A stretch of 64,000 nucleotides of DNA, from the NCBI GenBank assembly GCA_900404475.1, contig OUQQ01000140.1:1-64000 (forward strand), written 5' to 3'. This DNA comes from Spongospora subterranea. Taxonomy: Eukaryota > Endomyxa > Phytomyxea > Plasmodiophorida > Plasmodiophoridae. A program made the translations under genes and the position numbers. Positions within the stretch are counted from its first letter, which is position 1; each line of letters starts with the position of its first letter. Positions 10,952 to 22,546 of this stretch are shown here, piece after piece. The notes under the pieces are model-generated. The model was given only the letters and a program-made list of their open reading frames with translations, did no database searches and was not told the DNA's origin.

Positions 10952-13900
10952 TTATGATTTCAACAAACAATCGGGACTGGCAAAATAAAGATAACTTATT
11001 GTCGATAAATTATGGTGAGGATTGACACCGAAAAGCGGTGTGAGGGCCAATGTAGATACAGGTCGTTGCCATATTGCGCCATCCAACACCAGCGTGTTTA
11101 TTAGAACGCCGAACTCAATAGGCGTCAAAAAGGAGCACATCCCGGCTGAAAAAACAATCGTCAGAAACAAATCGTTGAAACCCATTAATCGGATTGCTTC
11201 AACAGTTGCACAATTACTCCCTTGATAGGCATTGATTGCATCATAATAACAAACATCAAGAACACTTTTAATAACAATGTATTGCAGTTTACCTAGCGTG
11301 TCGGAATCAGTTCCCGGTTTATCACAAAGAGCACTAACAATCATCCATCTAAGTTGATCCACCAGTTGCATATTTAGCGAGCCATCAACCAGACGCCATG
11401 ATCTCCTTGAAAACCCTTCTACAAGCCAGTTATCGGCGTGATCACGATGGACATATCGTCGAACTGAGAAGCAGTCAATAGGGTACACCAGCTCTAGATT
11501 ACAGAGATCCTGAAGAGCGGCGTCCTGTTCCTCGGAAAATTCGGCACCGTTGGGACCGGCTTCTGCAAGAAGACGTAGAAGATCTTCATCAACTTCAGGT
11601 TCAACAACCGAATCGTAACAGGTGCAATCAAATTCGGGAAGGGTATCAACAACGGCATCTATAGCAATATTCACCTGATCAACACAGCACTCGTTCCCAT
11701 CGCATCGGATGACCATGGCGTCATTGCCTGCTAATAACGACACTGCTTTGGCAACAGTCCCAGCCTGGCACGTTATAGTATTGGCTTCCACATTAATAGT
11801 ACTGTGCAGATATTGTCGAAGGGCAAAAGGGTAAAGTGGGTATTGCAAATGATCGCATGATTTCGATGAAAGTGAAAAGTATCCGCGGGTCGTATTGTCA
11901 CCACGATGAAGTTTACGAGTTACGACAAGTCGAGACTGCTGGAGAATATTCAACGCCCACTCAACCTCACAGTTGGCAAAATCATGAAGTAAGGCGTGAC
12001 CTTGGCTAGGTAAATAATCTTGATCGGACTGCAATAGAATCAGTTTCATGCTGGACAAGAGACAGTTCAGGCGGGGCTCCTGTGACATGGCGACCACATC
12101 CTCATGTGAAACGGATCCTCGATTTGTACAGCCCAGAATGCGCTGCACCTGTGCCGACAGTTGTTCGGTCCAGGACGACGGAAGTGCTTCCGGCACGGTG
12201 GTTTTCACCTGTTCATCAGCGGCAAGCGATTTGCGTTTACGCTTTACGCCTTTGACAGCAGGCTCTTTGACGGCGGACTCTGGTGCTTCTGACAACAAGT
12301 AAACCCACATCAGAGCTTGCAATACCAGACATAGTCAAAGGAGAAACCAACCGTTATGACCGAACAGAAAAGTTTTTCAAGAAAATACATGAACCATAAT
12401 GCAAACAAGCACCTTCAAAATTGACACGAAAAAATGGAGAAATTCAATGTAATATGACACAAGGCGACGCAATATGGACTGAATCTGAATTTGATTCAAC
12501 TTGGGTGAAATGAAATACACAAATATTCAATGAACATACTCTCTGGCGATAATCCGCGGAGAACGAGGCGGGAGCGCAAATCCCCACGCTGCCGAACACG
12601 ACCTGGTTGTGAATCGTCAAAACCATCAGCTTCCTGAAGCGATTTTCTTCGTGATCTGGGGGTGGAAAATATGTGCTTAGCTGGATCAAGTGATCGGCGA
12701 CGCTCAAGCGGGTCGGGACGCCAATGATCAGTGAAATCGATAGTTTGCGATAGGGCACGTACGAAGGGCAAATGCATCTGTGCCAAAAGCCATGCTACTT
12801 TTCCTGTTGTAGCGAATAGACGTTCGCAAGCCCGATGCAGTTGGAATTCAGTTAAAATGGGAGCGGCAGCATCCAGCTCCTCGATCTGACTGATTTTATT
12901 CGCTGACAACTCATGACCGTGCCACCAGTTGCAATCAGTGTATAGCTCTTGAAACCGACTCAACGGTAAGCGTTGTAGCAAGGCACAATCTGGAACATCT
13001 TCTGTCGACCGCGCATCGACTAAACAAAATGCTGGTAAGAATACGGAAAACCCGATGGCTACTGCGATAGACGCGGCGAACCGCTGGATATCGAATGGAA
13101 AGTCAAATAAAATAGCGGATAAGAAAGAGGGAGCAAATGAGAGAAGCCAAACCAGAGAACGTGTTGAACTTCCATTCAAGACCAAGACACTAGAAATCAA
13201 ACTGGAGATAATAGGATCACCGAAAAAATCATTAGATAACAGAAAACTCTTCGATGAAATATCGACTGACTTATCGACGATAATGAAGGGGTACTTGGCT
13301 GCGAATTTTGACTTAGAAAAACTGAACGACAATGGGATCGTAGATTGATCCAAAACTGCTCAACGGACTCAACCGATTCGAAGGAGTGTTCAGGAAATGG
13401 AACGCCTCCGTCAACCTTATAGGAAATTTGCCATGTAGCAGGATGTGCAGATGGCATAATCAACCCTATTAACCCCATTCGGCTCAGAATCTCTAAAATG
13501 TCTTGGACACGTAACGAGGGGAATTGAGTGCCCTCCACGATTGAAGTCATGGTAATGTTGGTTACGTCTGGGGGTAAATTACAGAGCGGGCACGACGCTA
13601 GCGTCTCGTCGTAAATGATGTCATGGGGCAGAGCGTCAGTAGCGCCGGCGAAAGACAAGTACAGAGATAGCGGCATCCATTGGAATAGGTCGTAGAGATA
13701 GAAATGAAGACCGGGAGGATTGGAACCTGGAAAACCGACCGGAAATCAGCAATGGCCAACAAAATGAGAAAAACAGCGCAAAAGCAAACTTCGACCCCTC
13801 GTAAAGAATCTGAAATTGTCAGATGCGATATAAACAGAAAATTGTAACAAACCGATATTGTAAACCGAAACAGAGTTTGAAAAAACAGTGAAAAAAACTT

Positions 13901-16213
13901 CGAACGATGCAGAATCATGGCAAGCTTACGGAAAAATGTTCGAGTGAGATACATGTGGAAAAGTTTGGCTCGAACCATTCTTGCACGAACCTGTGTAGAA
14001 TTTGCGAATCAAAACCAATTAAACAAAGTTGACAATAAGCGACGATGTACGTACAAAACCACAGAGGACCGGATAAGCAATTAGATATGAATCACTGCTG
14101 GCACCAGCGGTGTTAGCATTGGGATCACTCTCGTGCTGACCATACTGCCCCCTTTCAAATCTAGCAGCATCTTCGATGACATTGGTCAACTGATCCGGCT
14201 CACACGCCTGCAAAAACAACGGGGACACGGCCACGGTGATCGGTCCCGAGCGTGTCCCAATGACGAAATGCATCTCATCGTCGTCAGAGAGCGACACATG
14301 GCGCAACTCAAGTAATCCATCCCGCTCCAGATCGGTACAGATTCGCATAACGGAACGGGTAGCGCATACGGTTCTCGCTGCTGTCTCACGATGACGAATA
14401 ACATGGGTTAACACACAAAGATTGACAGCTTGACGAACTTGGACAACGTCTCGAATCCATCGTGCTCTCCTTCTTGACACATTGTCTTCTGATCGTTTAT
14501 TACCTTCGTCATCTGAATTGTCCTCGGAATCATTCAAGACACGTTTCGAGACTTTTGATTTCTTGCCGTCGATCTTTGGAGCATAGCACTTACGATAAAG
14601 GCGATAGGTGAGATTGGTCCGGTATCGATCGGCAACCTGAACAAGAGCATCGTTGCCGGGCAGAGCCAATAGGTCCTTGATAATTTTATGTCCACGACGT
14701 TGCATCAATCGTAACCGGCGAAACAGTGTTGATGTCAGAATGCCATCACGTCCTGCAGAATTAACAGCTGTATAAACCTGAGCTGCTACCGGCAGGGCAA
14801 ATAAATCACGTGAAACCAGACCAGCTCGTTGTGCAACGGCGAAACCTTCGACGTCGTCATCAACGGGAGAGTCATGATCTGGGTCACCCGGTTTTACCAG
14901 GCGCAACGCATGCTGGTATTCACCGCCGACATCGCAAATATAGGTCCAGGCAATCCGTGATGTAGCAAAGAGGCGTTGTCGGATGGGTATCCAGTCATGC
15001 TGATCCAACAGACCCTCTTCCATGGCATACTTTCTGATCGTCTCCTCAGGGACCGGATCGGACCCTTGAATCACCATATAATTGAGAAGAACGGGGACAA
15101 TGTCGCTGTCTATTGCTGCACGATGTTGGACGGCAACTGAGGGCCCGGCATCTGTTGAGCGCTTCTGGGGAATACGAACTGGTAAAGGAACCGGAGAATA
15201 GCGGCGAAGATACCAACGCGTTATCGCGACCGGTGGAGCAAATTTCCCTAAAACGCGAAAACATTGCTGAGAAACAGCTAAGAGAAATGTATGCAGTAGA
15301 AAGAGAAACTATAGAAATCCCATATCGCTTCAGGTTTTCGACAAATTGGAAGTAAATTAGAAGCGAGGGGCGCCAAAACATAGACTTATCTGGCATAGAA
15401 ACACATAAACACTGGTTGTAAATGATGAAGTACTGGTGAACACAAAATAAAGCGAAAACAAAGGTATTATGAGAACAGTGACTGACCAATCCGTGCAACT
15501 TTGCGGAATTCATTAACACGTACTACAAGATTGCGCCCAATCAATACTTTAACATGCCGAAAAAACTCCTTATTCGGTATCGGATCGCATGCGACCTGGT
15601 TGTCAATATCACCACGTAGGCAACCGGAAGAGCCATAAAAGCCAATCGCCTCCAACAAAGCAAATTGCACTAGGGTCAATGTAAAATTCCTGTTCAGCGT
15701 GTCCAAATAAACTTGGCGCTGCACTTCGTTGGCAACTACTTTGACCTTTGACTGGGAAACTGCGTCTTCATAAGAAAGGTCCAGCAATGAAGATTCAATG
15801 GAAACGGCATGAGACTGCTGAAAATTACGCCAGAGGAACATACCCTGGTGATGGTCATTGTCACAGACTGAGTCGACAATATCGTTGAAGAAAAGCCCCC
15901 TTCGGCCGTGGCTGCATGTCAATATCAATGCCCGATCCAATAAAGAATCGCACATGTATAGTGGACGCCGCAAGGCCTGAAACCGGTCCAAAGGAACAAA
16001 AAAGTCCAGCGATGTGATTTGAACACCGAACACCTGTGGGCAATTTCCTACGGAGTTTGCGGGCCAGTGGGTCTTTATGTACTGTACGTCAACGCGTCCC
16101 AGTGTACATTTCAGCGACTGTTGCTTTGCGTGAAAATAGCCAACTGTGTGCTGGCCCAAAGCCAATTTGCAGCAACACAATCCAGCTGGGTCGTATCTGG
16201 TGCTTTGCATCAT
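10952..16213 (-). CDS. TFIIIC largest subunit (GTF3C1-like), multi-exon
   Basis: This subunit binds the B box of tRNA genes and recruits RNA polymerase III factors. The minus strand carries an ordered chain of exons with resemblance to animal GTF3C1. At 16213-15480 lies the B-block winged-helix region. An intron then joins ARIG to KFAPPVAITR (acceptor near 15248). The exon at 15247-14055 holds two further winged-helix-like stretches (DGILTSTLFRRLRL; MRICTDLERDGLLEL). Smaller exons follow at about 13990-13930 (VRAKLFHMYL), 13720-13350 (ending in ESVEQFWINLRSHC) and 13000-12560. The last exon, about 12330-10952, holds RRSWRLVDGSLN, the counterpart of the family's conserved C-terminal segment, and ends close to the expected C-terminus. 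Codon use is even throughout and I see no frame break. The first exon may lie upstream of 16213. Confidence 0.85.
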
Positions 16214-16269
16214 CAGGGTTCCCGAATATGTACCAGCATTGACTCTCTGACTGCATTTATTGTCCTATA

Positions 16270-16960
16270 AATGTCAATCTCGACGGATAAGTGTGACAGA
16301 TTAGACGATGTAAGGCAGTATATCAAGTCTAAACTATTTTCGAACCTGAAGTGAGAAAAATTTGTCCATATTGGGGAGGTTGATGTGCCGAAGTCTGCAC
16401 TAGCCCATACCAGGTGTATTCCGTCTTAAAAACTCCTCTATTGTTTTGCAACATTATTTACGAACGTAATCAATCAATCGCTCACGCAGCTGATGAAAAA
16501 GGTCAACCACATTGCAATAAGGAATTCGATATTTGTCATTTCACGAAAGTACTTGTCCTTGTCCTTAAGTCATAAACTCCTGCTGGTTGCTCTAAGTTCA
16601 GATTCCATCAAGCGCTTGCCAGTCCCGAATGAGTTAATAGACTTGCTTAACCGCTGGTGAATGGGTCGGCAGATATCGCTGCATTACTTCAGCTGGTCGT
16701 CCTACGCCTCGATCAGCTTGAAGCGAAGTCAGAGAAGTAGGACGACGTGCTGAAGTAATGCAGCGATATCTGCCGACTCATTGAAATGGATTGCGTTGCC
16801 GCCTTCATCAGCAAGTAAATGCAAGCGCCGACGAGATACACCGGATTGAAACTTGAGAGATTGTTGATTGTCTCAGAAAGGTTTTGTTTTGTATTAAAAC
16901 TTGAAACCACACGGACCCAAACTGTAATTTGAAATGTCTCTTCATTTTCATCATGCACTC
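16270..16960. other. Intergenic DNA containing a long palindrome
   Basis: Apart from the palindrome listed separately, this stretch upstream of the TFIIIC gene shows no coding exon. It probably contains the TFIIIC promoter, but I cannot identify a core element. Confidence 0.4.
16664..16778. repeat. Near-perfect 42-bp palindrome arms
   Basis: The arm at 16664-16705 is repeated as its reverse complement at 16737-16778 with about two mismatches, separated by a 31-bp loop. An RNA copy would fold into a stable hairpin. No flanking gene reads through it in a coding frame. It could be a miRNA-like precursor, the core of a miniature inverted-repeat element or a recombination scar. Confidence 0.8.
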
Positions 16961-17293
16961 ATGAGTGGCCATGAAAAATTTGGCTTATTGCGAGAGCCCC
17001 AAAACCTACAACCAGAGGTCATTGACAACGGACTTGGTATCGCTGACTCAGTGGCATCGTTGTGATAGAGTGCACTCAAAAAAAATTGCATATAATTCTG
17101 ACGGGAAATTTCCGGTGGGCGCCAGGGTGCTGAAGAGCGGCGAGTGCCCTGTGGTTCTGTCGTCTACAGGGGTTGCTTGGATGGCTGGATCAATTTCAAC
17201 TAGTGTTGGATCCGTGTTGACGATTGTGTCGTCGCTTTCGGCGCCGTGTGGAGCGCCTTCCTGGATGCATTGCTAATTGCGTGCCGGGAATGA

Positions 17294-19120
17294 TCATTCA
17301 TGAACCGTTGCGTTGCCAGATATCTCGATTTGCCATGTGTAAGTATTGAGAAATACCAATCCGCCTAAGTGGAGCATGCGCTCCGCCTTGACGCCGTCCA
17401 TGCTGCGCTTTTCCTTGGGTATGTGCACAAATGCCTTGCAACCGAAAGCTTCAAGGGGCTTCAGATCGGCCTGGCGCTCGTGCCATAGTTCGTATGGAGT
17501 TTCGGTTTGTGATATGCCAATGAGGTTGCCAGATTCTTTGTGCGCAGTGCGAGTTTGATGGCAAAGGGCCAAACGCTTGGGGGAAAACCGAACTGTTCTC
17601 GCATGCATTTATCACATGTATTGACCATGCAGTTGTGACGCTCGATCAGGCCATTCTGTTCTTTTCCGTATGGTAGGAATAGCTGGACAGGAATTCTGAT
17701 CCATTGTAGTACGGTATGTCCTGACGCTGATTGATTAATGGCGCCAAAGTATTCCCGAGTTTTGTCCACGCCCTCGTCCTTTGTCTTCATCGTGTATCCG
17801 ATGGAGAATCGCCAATAGTCTTCTGTGAACATTAGGGTTTTTACGAGTATCCGCCGCTGCCTGGATGCATATGGAACATGTCGCCGTGCACTAATTCTAG
17901 ACCGACGCCTTCTCATTTTGAACGATTGACGGTGTTAGCACGGAAGGTGTAGGATCGGGCGTGACCTCATGAGTAAGGCATGATTCAAGGTTCTTCCCTA
18001 ACGGGACATCAATGTTATCAATACAGACACAATCTGAATTCGTTGCTAATCCCCAGCCGCCAATCAGACGGCGCATCTTGACTTTTTCACAGTTGACGCA
18101 TGGGCGAAGATCCTCAATCTTGACGTGGATACTGTGCTGGGCGAGCGTATTTCCTAATCAAAGTGCGCCTTGATGGCCGAGTCGGAGGTGCCACAGGTTT
18201 ATGGTTTGCATCTGAATAGTTGTTGCGTGACATGTTGTACAGTTTGGTTGAATTGAGTCGGGTGTTGGCCAGTTGGATGATTCATTATTGAGGGATGGGA
18301 TGAATGTGTACAGGCGCCGCGTTATGTCTAGTCAAGCTCGAATGAGCTCAACTCGATCACGGCTTTAGATGGTGCATGTTCCCTTTGCAAAAACTATCGT
18401 AATTCCCATTTCATCCAATCGACGAACAGCTAGTAGGTTTGTTGGTGCTTCCGAGACGAGTTTCGCCTCAACTTCCATGGTATGGTGGTGGCCGTTGCTC
18501 TTTACGACGCCCATTGTCTTAATGCCCCTTCCTGTCGCGTGCAGCTTCGCTCCTCTCTTGGCGACCGTGATCAGTATGTTTATTGATGTCCTGTAATGCA
18601 ACAGGTTTGGATCGCTAACGATTGTGTTAGTGGCGCCAGAGTCGTTGATGTATACTCCGATCCCGATATATCTAATGTTGCCATCGCGTGTTCGTCCTGC
18701 AAGGAGTACATGCATTCATCGAGCAGTTCTTGCTCGAATGGTATCTCAACATTGTTTGCGAGCTCCTGTTGTGCAATCTTCTTGGCGTCCTTCCACCGGT
18801 TGGGCTTTTTTTCAATTCTGCTGCATACTTTGCCATAATTCGGCATTCTGTTGACCGTGTTTCAGCTGCCTGATGCGTCTGTGTTGTCTCTCTTGACGAC
18901 GTGCGATCCGGTGTTGTTTGTATAGCAAGGCCTGTGTCTTTAATTGTGAGATAGCCGTCGCCACTGACAAGTTAGGTTGGTTTCGTTGGACGCTGACAAG
19001 GTTTGTCCATAGGCCTTCAATTCCTGTTTCGTCGCCATCTTGTGCGATGATCCCCAGGTATAGTTGTGCGGTTTGTTGCTCTCGAGACATATCGCCGCCT
19101 GCATCGTGGGATGACCGCAC
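17294..19120 (-). mobile_element. Decayed Ty1/copia retrotransposon (gag, protease, integrase)
   Basis: Read on the minus strand, the order is gag-like (19120-18812), protease region (18715-18365) and integrase (17916-17294), which is copia order because integrase precedes the reverse transcriptase. The protease shows the DSGAT active-site string followed by LLAVRRLDEMG. The integrase shows PYGKEQNGLIERHN and, further on, TPYELWHERQADLKPLEAFGCKAF, split between overlapping frames (17461-17916 and 17294-17608) by a frameshift. It ends in the ISGNATVHE-type linker. Reverse transcriptase and RNase H are absent, so the copy is truncated as well as frameshifted. No LTR was found. Confidence 0.85.
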
Positions 19121-19270
19121 AAGACGGCGACGAAACAGGAATCAAAGGCCTATGGACAAACCTTGTCAGCGTCCAACGAAACCAACCTAACTTGTCAGTT
19201 GCGACGGCTATCTCACAATTGAAGACGCAGGCCTTGCTATACAAACAGCAGCGGATCGCGCGTCGTCAAG
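18891..19270. repeat. Inverted duplication of the copia gag segment
   Basis: About 155 bp of the gag segment (18891-19045, coding on the minus strand) recurs in inverted orientation at about 19116-19270 on the plus strand with only a few differences. Both arms encode GLWTNLVSVQRNQPNLSV. The spacer is about 70 bp. The right arm ends about 75 bp before the start of the DHHC gene. Confidence 0.85.
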
Positions 19271-19345
19271 AAGCAGGGATCTTGGACAAGTGGTTAGGCT
19301 GCCTGACCTGTCACCTGAGTATACACTTCCTCTGTTACTCGACTG

Positions 19346-20230
19346 ATGAACGGTCAAGAGGTTGTGACGAATGAATGCAGTACAGTACCCATTGTTAATC
19401 GCAGAGGAAAACAGGAGGGCGCTAAGACGTTGGTTTTGATTATGAAATCGTCCACTGTAAATGATCGCCGTCGCCTCGAACAAGAACTTAAGCGCTACAT
19501 GCGCCGCAATGTTTGCTGCTTAGACCCGAGGCGAGGATGCTTGGGCAAGATTATCAGCGCACTCGACCGGTCAGTGATAATTCGGGCGATCATCGTCCTG
19601 TTCGAAGTGTCGTTAGTGTCAATGGCTTGGACTGTAACCAGTCTGCCATGGCAATTAGCTGTGGCTATTGGGATTCACATCTCTATGTTTATGCTTATAT
19701 GCCTCATGCCGCCGGGGTATGTGGAAAGCAGCGATTGCATTGAAGAGGCGGAAGGTTCGCACTCATTCTGCTCCAGATGCCAAATGAATCGTCCCATCCG
19801 CTCTCACCATTGCTCTAGCTGTCAGCGTTGCGTTCGCATGATGGACCATCATTGCGACTTCACTCAGAACTGTTGCGGGGAGGACAATACCGTATACTAT
19901 CTTATCTACGAATTGTTAACCTGCGTTCTATCGTTAATTACACTGAGGTATTTGGTCAAAGCGGCAACATTATATTATCCGCCAGAGGCGCTATCGTTGT
20001 TGGTCATCACCAGCTTTCTTCTGAGCGGAATTGTTGTCGGAACTGGCTATCTCACATGCCTTCACGCCTCACTCATTTTTTGCGACATGACCATGAGCGA
20101 ATGGTTCTCGGAAACCAACGCTAAGACTCTTAGAGGAATACTAATTGCCAGCATGCGCTCGAGAATGTCACCGGCTCTGTTCCAGTCTATTGACATTCTG
20201 CGAAAATTATTATCAACTTCGAGGTCTTAA
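19346..20230 (+). CDS. DHHC-type protein S-acyltransferase
   Basis: Membrane enzyme that transfers palmitate to cysteines of substrate proteins through an acyl-enzyme on the DHHC cysteine. The frame encodes 294 residues with no visible intron. Two hydrophobic segments lie at about residues 75-120. Next comes the cysteine-rich domain (about 133-185), with FCSRC, HHCSSCQRCV and the catalytic DHHC, then two more hydrophobic segments (about 190-245). This is the usual four-segment topology with the active site on the cytosolic side. The residues after DHHC are DFTQNCCGEDN, where most family members have Pro-Trp, so the active-site surround is atypical. A TMSEW string after the last segment is at the place of the family's TTxE motif. 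The chosen ATG is the first in frame. The N-terminal 30 residues lie close to the copia inverted repeat and could be partly non-native. Confidence 0.85.
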   Translation: MNGQEVVTNECSTVPIVNRRGKQEGAKTLVLIMKSSTVNDRRRLEQELKRYMRRNVCCLDPRRGCLGKIISALDRSVIIRAIIVLFEVSLVSMAWTVTSLPWQLAVAIGIHISMFMLICLMPPGYVESSDCIEEAEGSHSFCSRCQMNRPIRSHHCSSCQRCVRMMDHHCDFTQNCCGEDNTVYYLIYELLTCVLSLITLRYLVKAATLYYPPEALSLLVITSFLLSGIVVGTGYLTCLHASLIFCDMTMSEWFSETNAKTLRGILIASMRSRMSPALFQSIDILRKLLSTSRS

Positions 20231-20329
20231 TTCGAGGCGATGACAGAAATGCAGAATATTGAGAATAAAATAAAGGTTGAGAATAGAAAGAGTTTAATCA
20301 GGAATATACTACAGTAGAATCAGCAGCAG

Positions 20330-21487
20330 TCAGACAGAACACTCGGAAACCGATTTGATGGCTCGAGCAACTACATCGATCGTATTTGCCAAGCGGGATA
20401 TTGAGCAAGAGTCGGCAGCAGCAGTTAATTCAACAGTCAATAGATCCAATTTTGTCAGCAAGGCGACTTTGGAGTTGTTCAACGAAGTTGTTAAAGACAA
20501 CGTAGACGCTGACATCGATAGAGGTAACTGGGTCGTCTCCTGATCCGCTTTTGTGTTTGGAGAATAATAGTTGCAGAAAACACAGCATAAGCGTTGCAAC
20601 GGGTCAACGAAGAACGGCAATGACTAAAAAAACATGAGAGTGGACACAATTCTGAAAACGAACAGTTTACGCAGAGATTGCACTTGGGAGCGTTGGATCC
20701 TATTGACCAGCCTTGATCAAGGTTGGCTTTCATCTGCGCTCCGAGCTCGAACAGCAACGGTTTGCCATCAACAAGCTCGAAATGCTGCTGAGAACTGGCA
20801 GCATCATCGGCCTCAATCAGAGACGACGTCGCGGTGACTGGAGGGCGGGTGTGCAGAGCCGGTTCCACAGCAGATGCGTTGCCTTCTCCGACGGCGGATG
20901 GGCTCGCCCTGATTTCATCTGAATAGGCATCGCAGGCGACACAGAACAGACGTTGAGAGGGATCTCTCAATAAAGGGGTCGCCTAGAAGCAATTAACTTT
21001 TTTCCGTCAACAAGTTGATCCCGCTTACACATGTTTCACAATGCTCATTGAGCATAGCCCACCCAGCCAAGAGTTTACTGGCCATAAGATCCGAAACTCG
21101 ATCCCGATGAGCTCTCCGTTCATCCATAATGCGTTGCTCTTCGGCGCTCGGAGGCTGCCAATCGTCATCGTCATCCGTTACGGTTTCTTGTGGGATTTGT
21201 GACGGAGCAACTTCAAGCTGCATCGCCGACGCATCTTCCTCCGTGACGCAAGGAAGCTGACATCCGACGCAGAAAATTCCATGCGAACGATGGCCAACCA
21301 AGACGGTCGTGCAGACCGGGCAGTGACGGGCCAACATTGTCCAGCCTTGAACTAACTGCACCAAACCATGAGCAGTGTTGCAAGCGATCAGGAATTCACC
21401 AATACAGACCCTTTCAGATATTCTGTTGACCAAGTCGTCATTGGTGGATTCTGAACGTTCACCTGGAACATCGGAAACCATGATCAT
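20330..21487 (-). CDS. ZNRD2/SSSCA1-like protein with three zinc ribbons
   Basis: ZNRD2 (p27, Sjogren syndrome/scleroderma autoantigen 1) is a small zinc-ribbon protein of poorly defined role. Three exons fit cleanly: 21487-21029, 20982-20671 and 20623-20330, with introns of 46 and 47 bp. They total 1065 bp including the stop, or 354 residues. The canonical ribbon is the middle one: WQPPSAEEQ, then AGWAMLNEHCETC, then across the first intron LLRDPSQRLFCVAC. A ribbon before it reads QGWTMLARHCPVC...FCVGC. A third after it reads CNLC...QRLCCVFC, with CNLC ending at the second intron. Each has the paired CxxC knuckles of the family. The C-terminal 45 residues (ALLTKLDLLTVEL...IDVVARAIKS) match the helical tail of the family. 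Human ZNRD2 is about 199 residues with a single ribbon. The ATG could be 21487 or 21481. Confidence 0.9.
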
Positions 21488-21624
21488 GCAGTAATTATAA
21501 GTTTGATTTGAACGACCTCTCGCGCAGAACGGGGTATCAAACACTGTACCGGAGCCGCAATTTATTGCCACTACAGAGTACCTACGCTCGAGTGCGGACT
21601 GAACTGTTTTCACATTTTTATGAT

Positions 21625-22361
21625 TCACGGTATTTTAACACCGCGTAAACTACCAACTGAAACGTCGCTTTGAAACCACAGTAAATCGGACGAAATGTCC
21701 ATAGGGTTCGCATCTTGGCTGTCGGTTTGCGTAACAATATCCAATCCGGAAAATTTGATGTGAGCGCAAGTAGCATTCTTTTTCGGTCGGACGCAGATGT
21801 TATGTCTGGGAGAGAAATCTTTCGGACAATGGTCGCGATCGCACAGAGCCAAAACGAAAAGGGTGCAACGGATTGAATTAGAAGGATACGTATCGGCAAA
21901 TCTATTGATGAGTTGACGAAGAAATAACCTTGATACTGCATCAGATTCCTAACAACAACCACTTTAGAAACGTCATACACTCCAAAGAGAATGGAGCCGT
22001 AAAAGGCAGAGGAACAAAGTACAATTAAAAATCGCAGAGACCTTATTCATGGTTCCGCCATTTATACCAGGAACACGACATCTCGGAAATTCGATGTCAA
22101 ACGCTTCCGTGAAAGAAGACAGCGAAGATCCAAGAATTATCTGAAGACGAGAGACTCGAATGTCGTTGAAAAGCGTAACCAACGACGCAAACAATGCTTC
22201 TGACTCTGAAATAAACTGATACCAGAGAACATCAATTATAGTTCCACCAGTGGAAGAATGATGATGAAACCTTAATATGCCGATTCATGAGCGACGATCT
22301 GCATCCAGTTTCGCCTTGACTACGCCGAAGGAGTTCTTTGTAAACAACTGCACTAATCTCG
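21625..22361 (-). CDS. Unidentified multi-exon protein
   Basis: I do not recognise it. A possible first exon starts at an ATG near 22357 (MARLVQLFTKNSFGVV). A protein-like stretch at about 22260-22030 reads STGGTIIDVLWYQF and then VSRLQIILGSSLSSF, ending near GGTMNK with a GT donor. A Cys-rich exon at 21852-21625 reads ALCDRDHCPKDFSPRH and ends in a stop. The frames join only through introns that I cannot fix. It sits about 140 bp upstream of the ZNRD2 homologue on the same strand. Confidence 0.4.
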
Positions 22362-22546
22362 CCATACGGGCTGTCCTAGTTCACAAATCATGTTTTAACA
22401 ATAAGACCACAAAAGTCGCACAACGTTGTTTGAAACCGAATTCGATATGAGTGAGATGTCAAATAAACAAAATTAAACGAGGAGCCGGGAAACCACAGAA
22501 AAAAGTACAAGTATAGTAATATATTTACGCTGTAATTTGTTCCCGC

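Noticed and set aside
13055..13348. Plus frame inside the TFIIIC gene
   Set aside because: Covers a minus-strand intron region of TFIIIC, lysine-rich without a domain.
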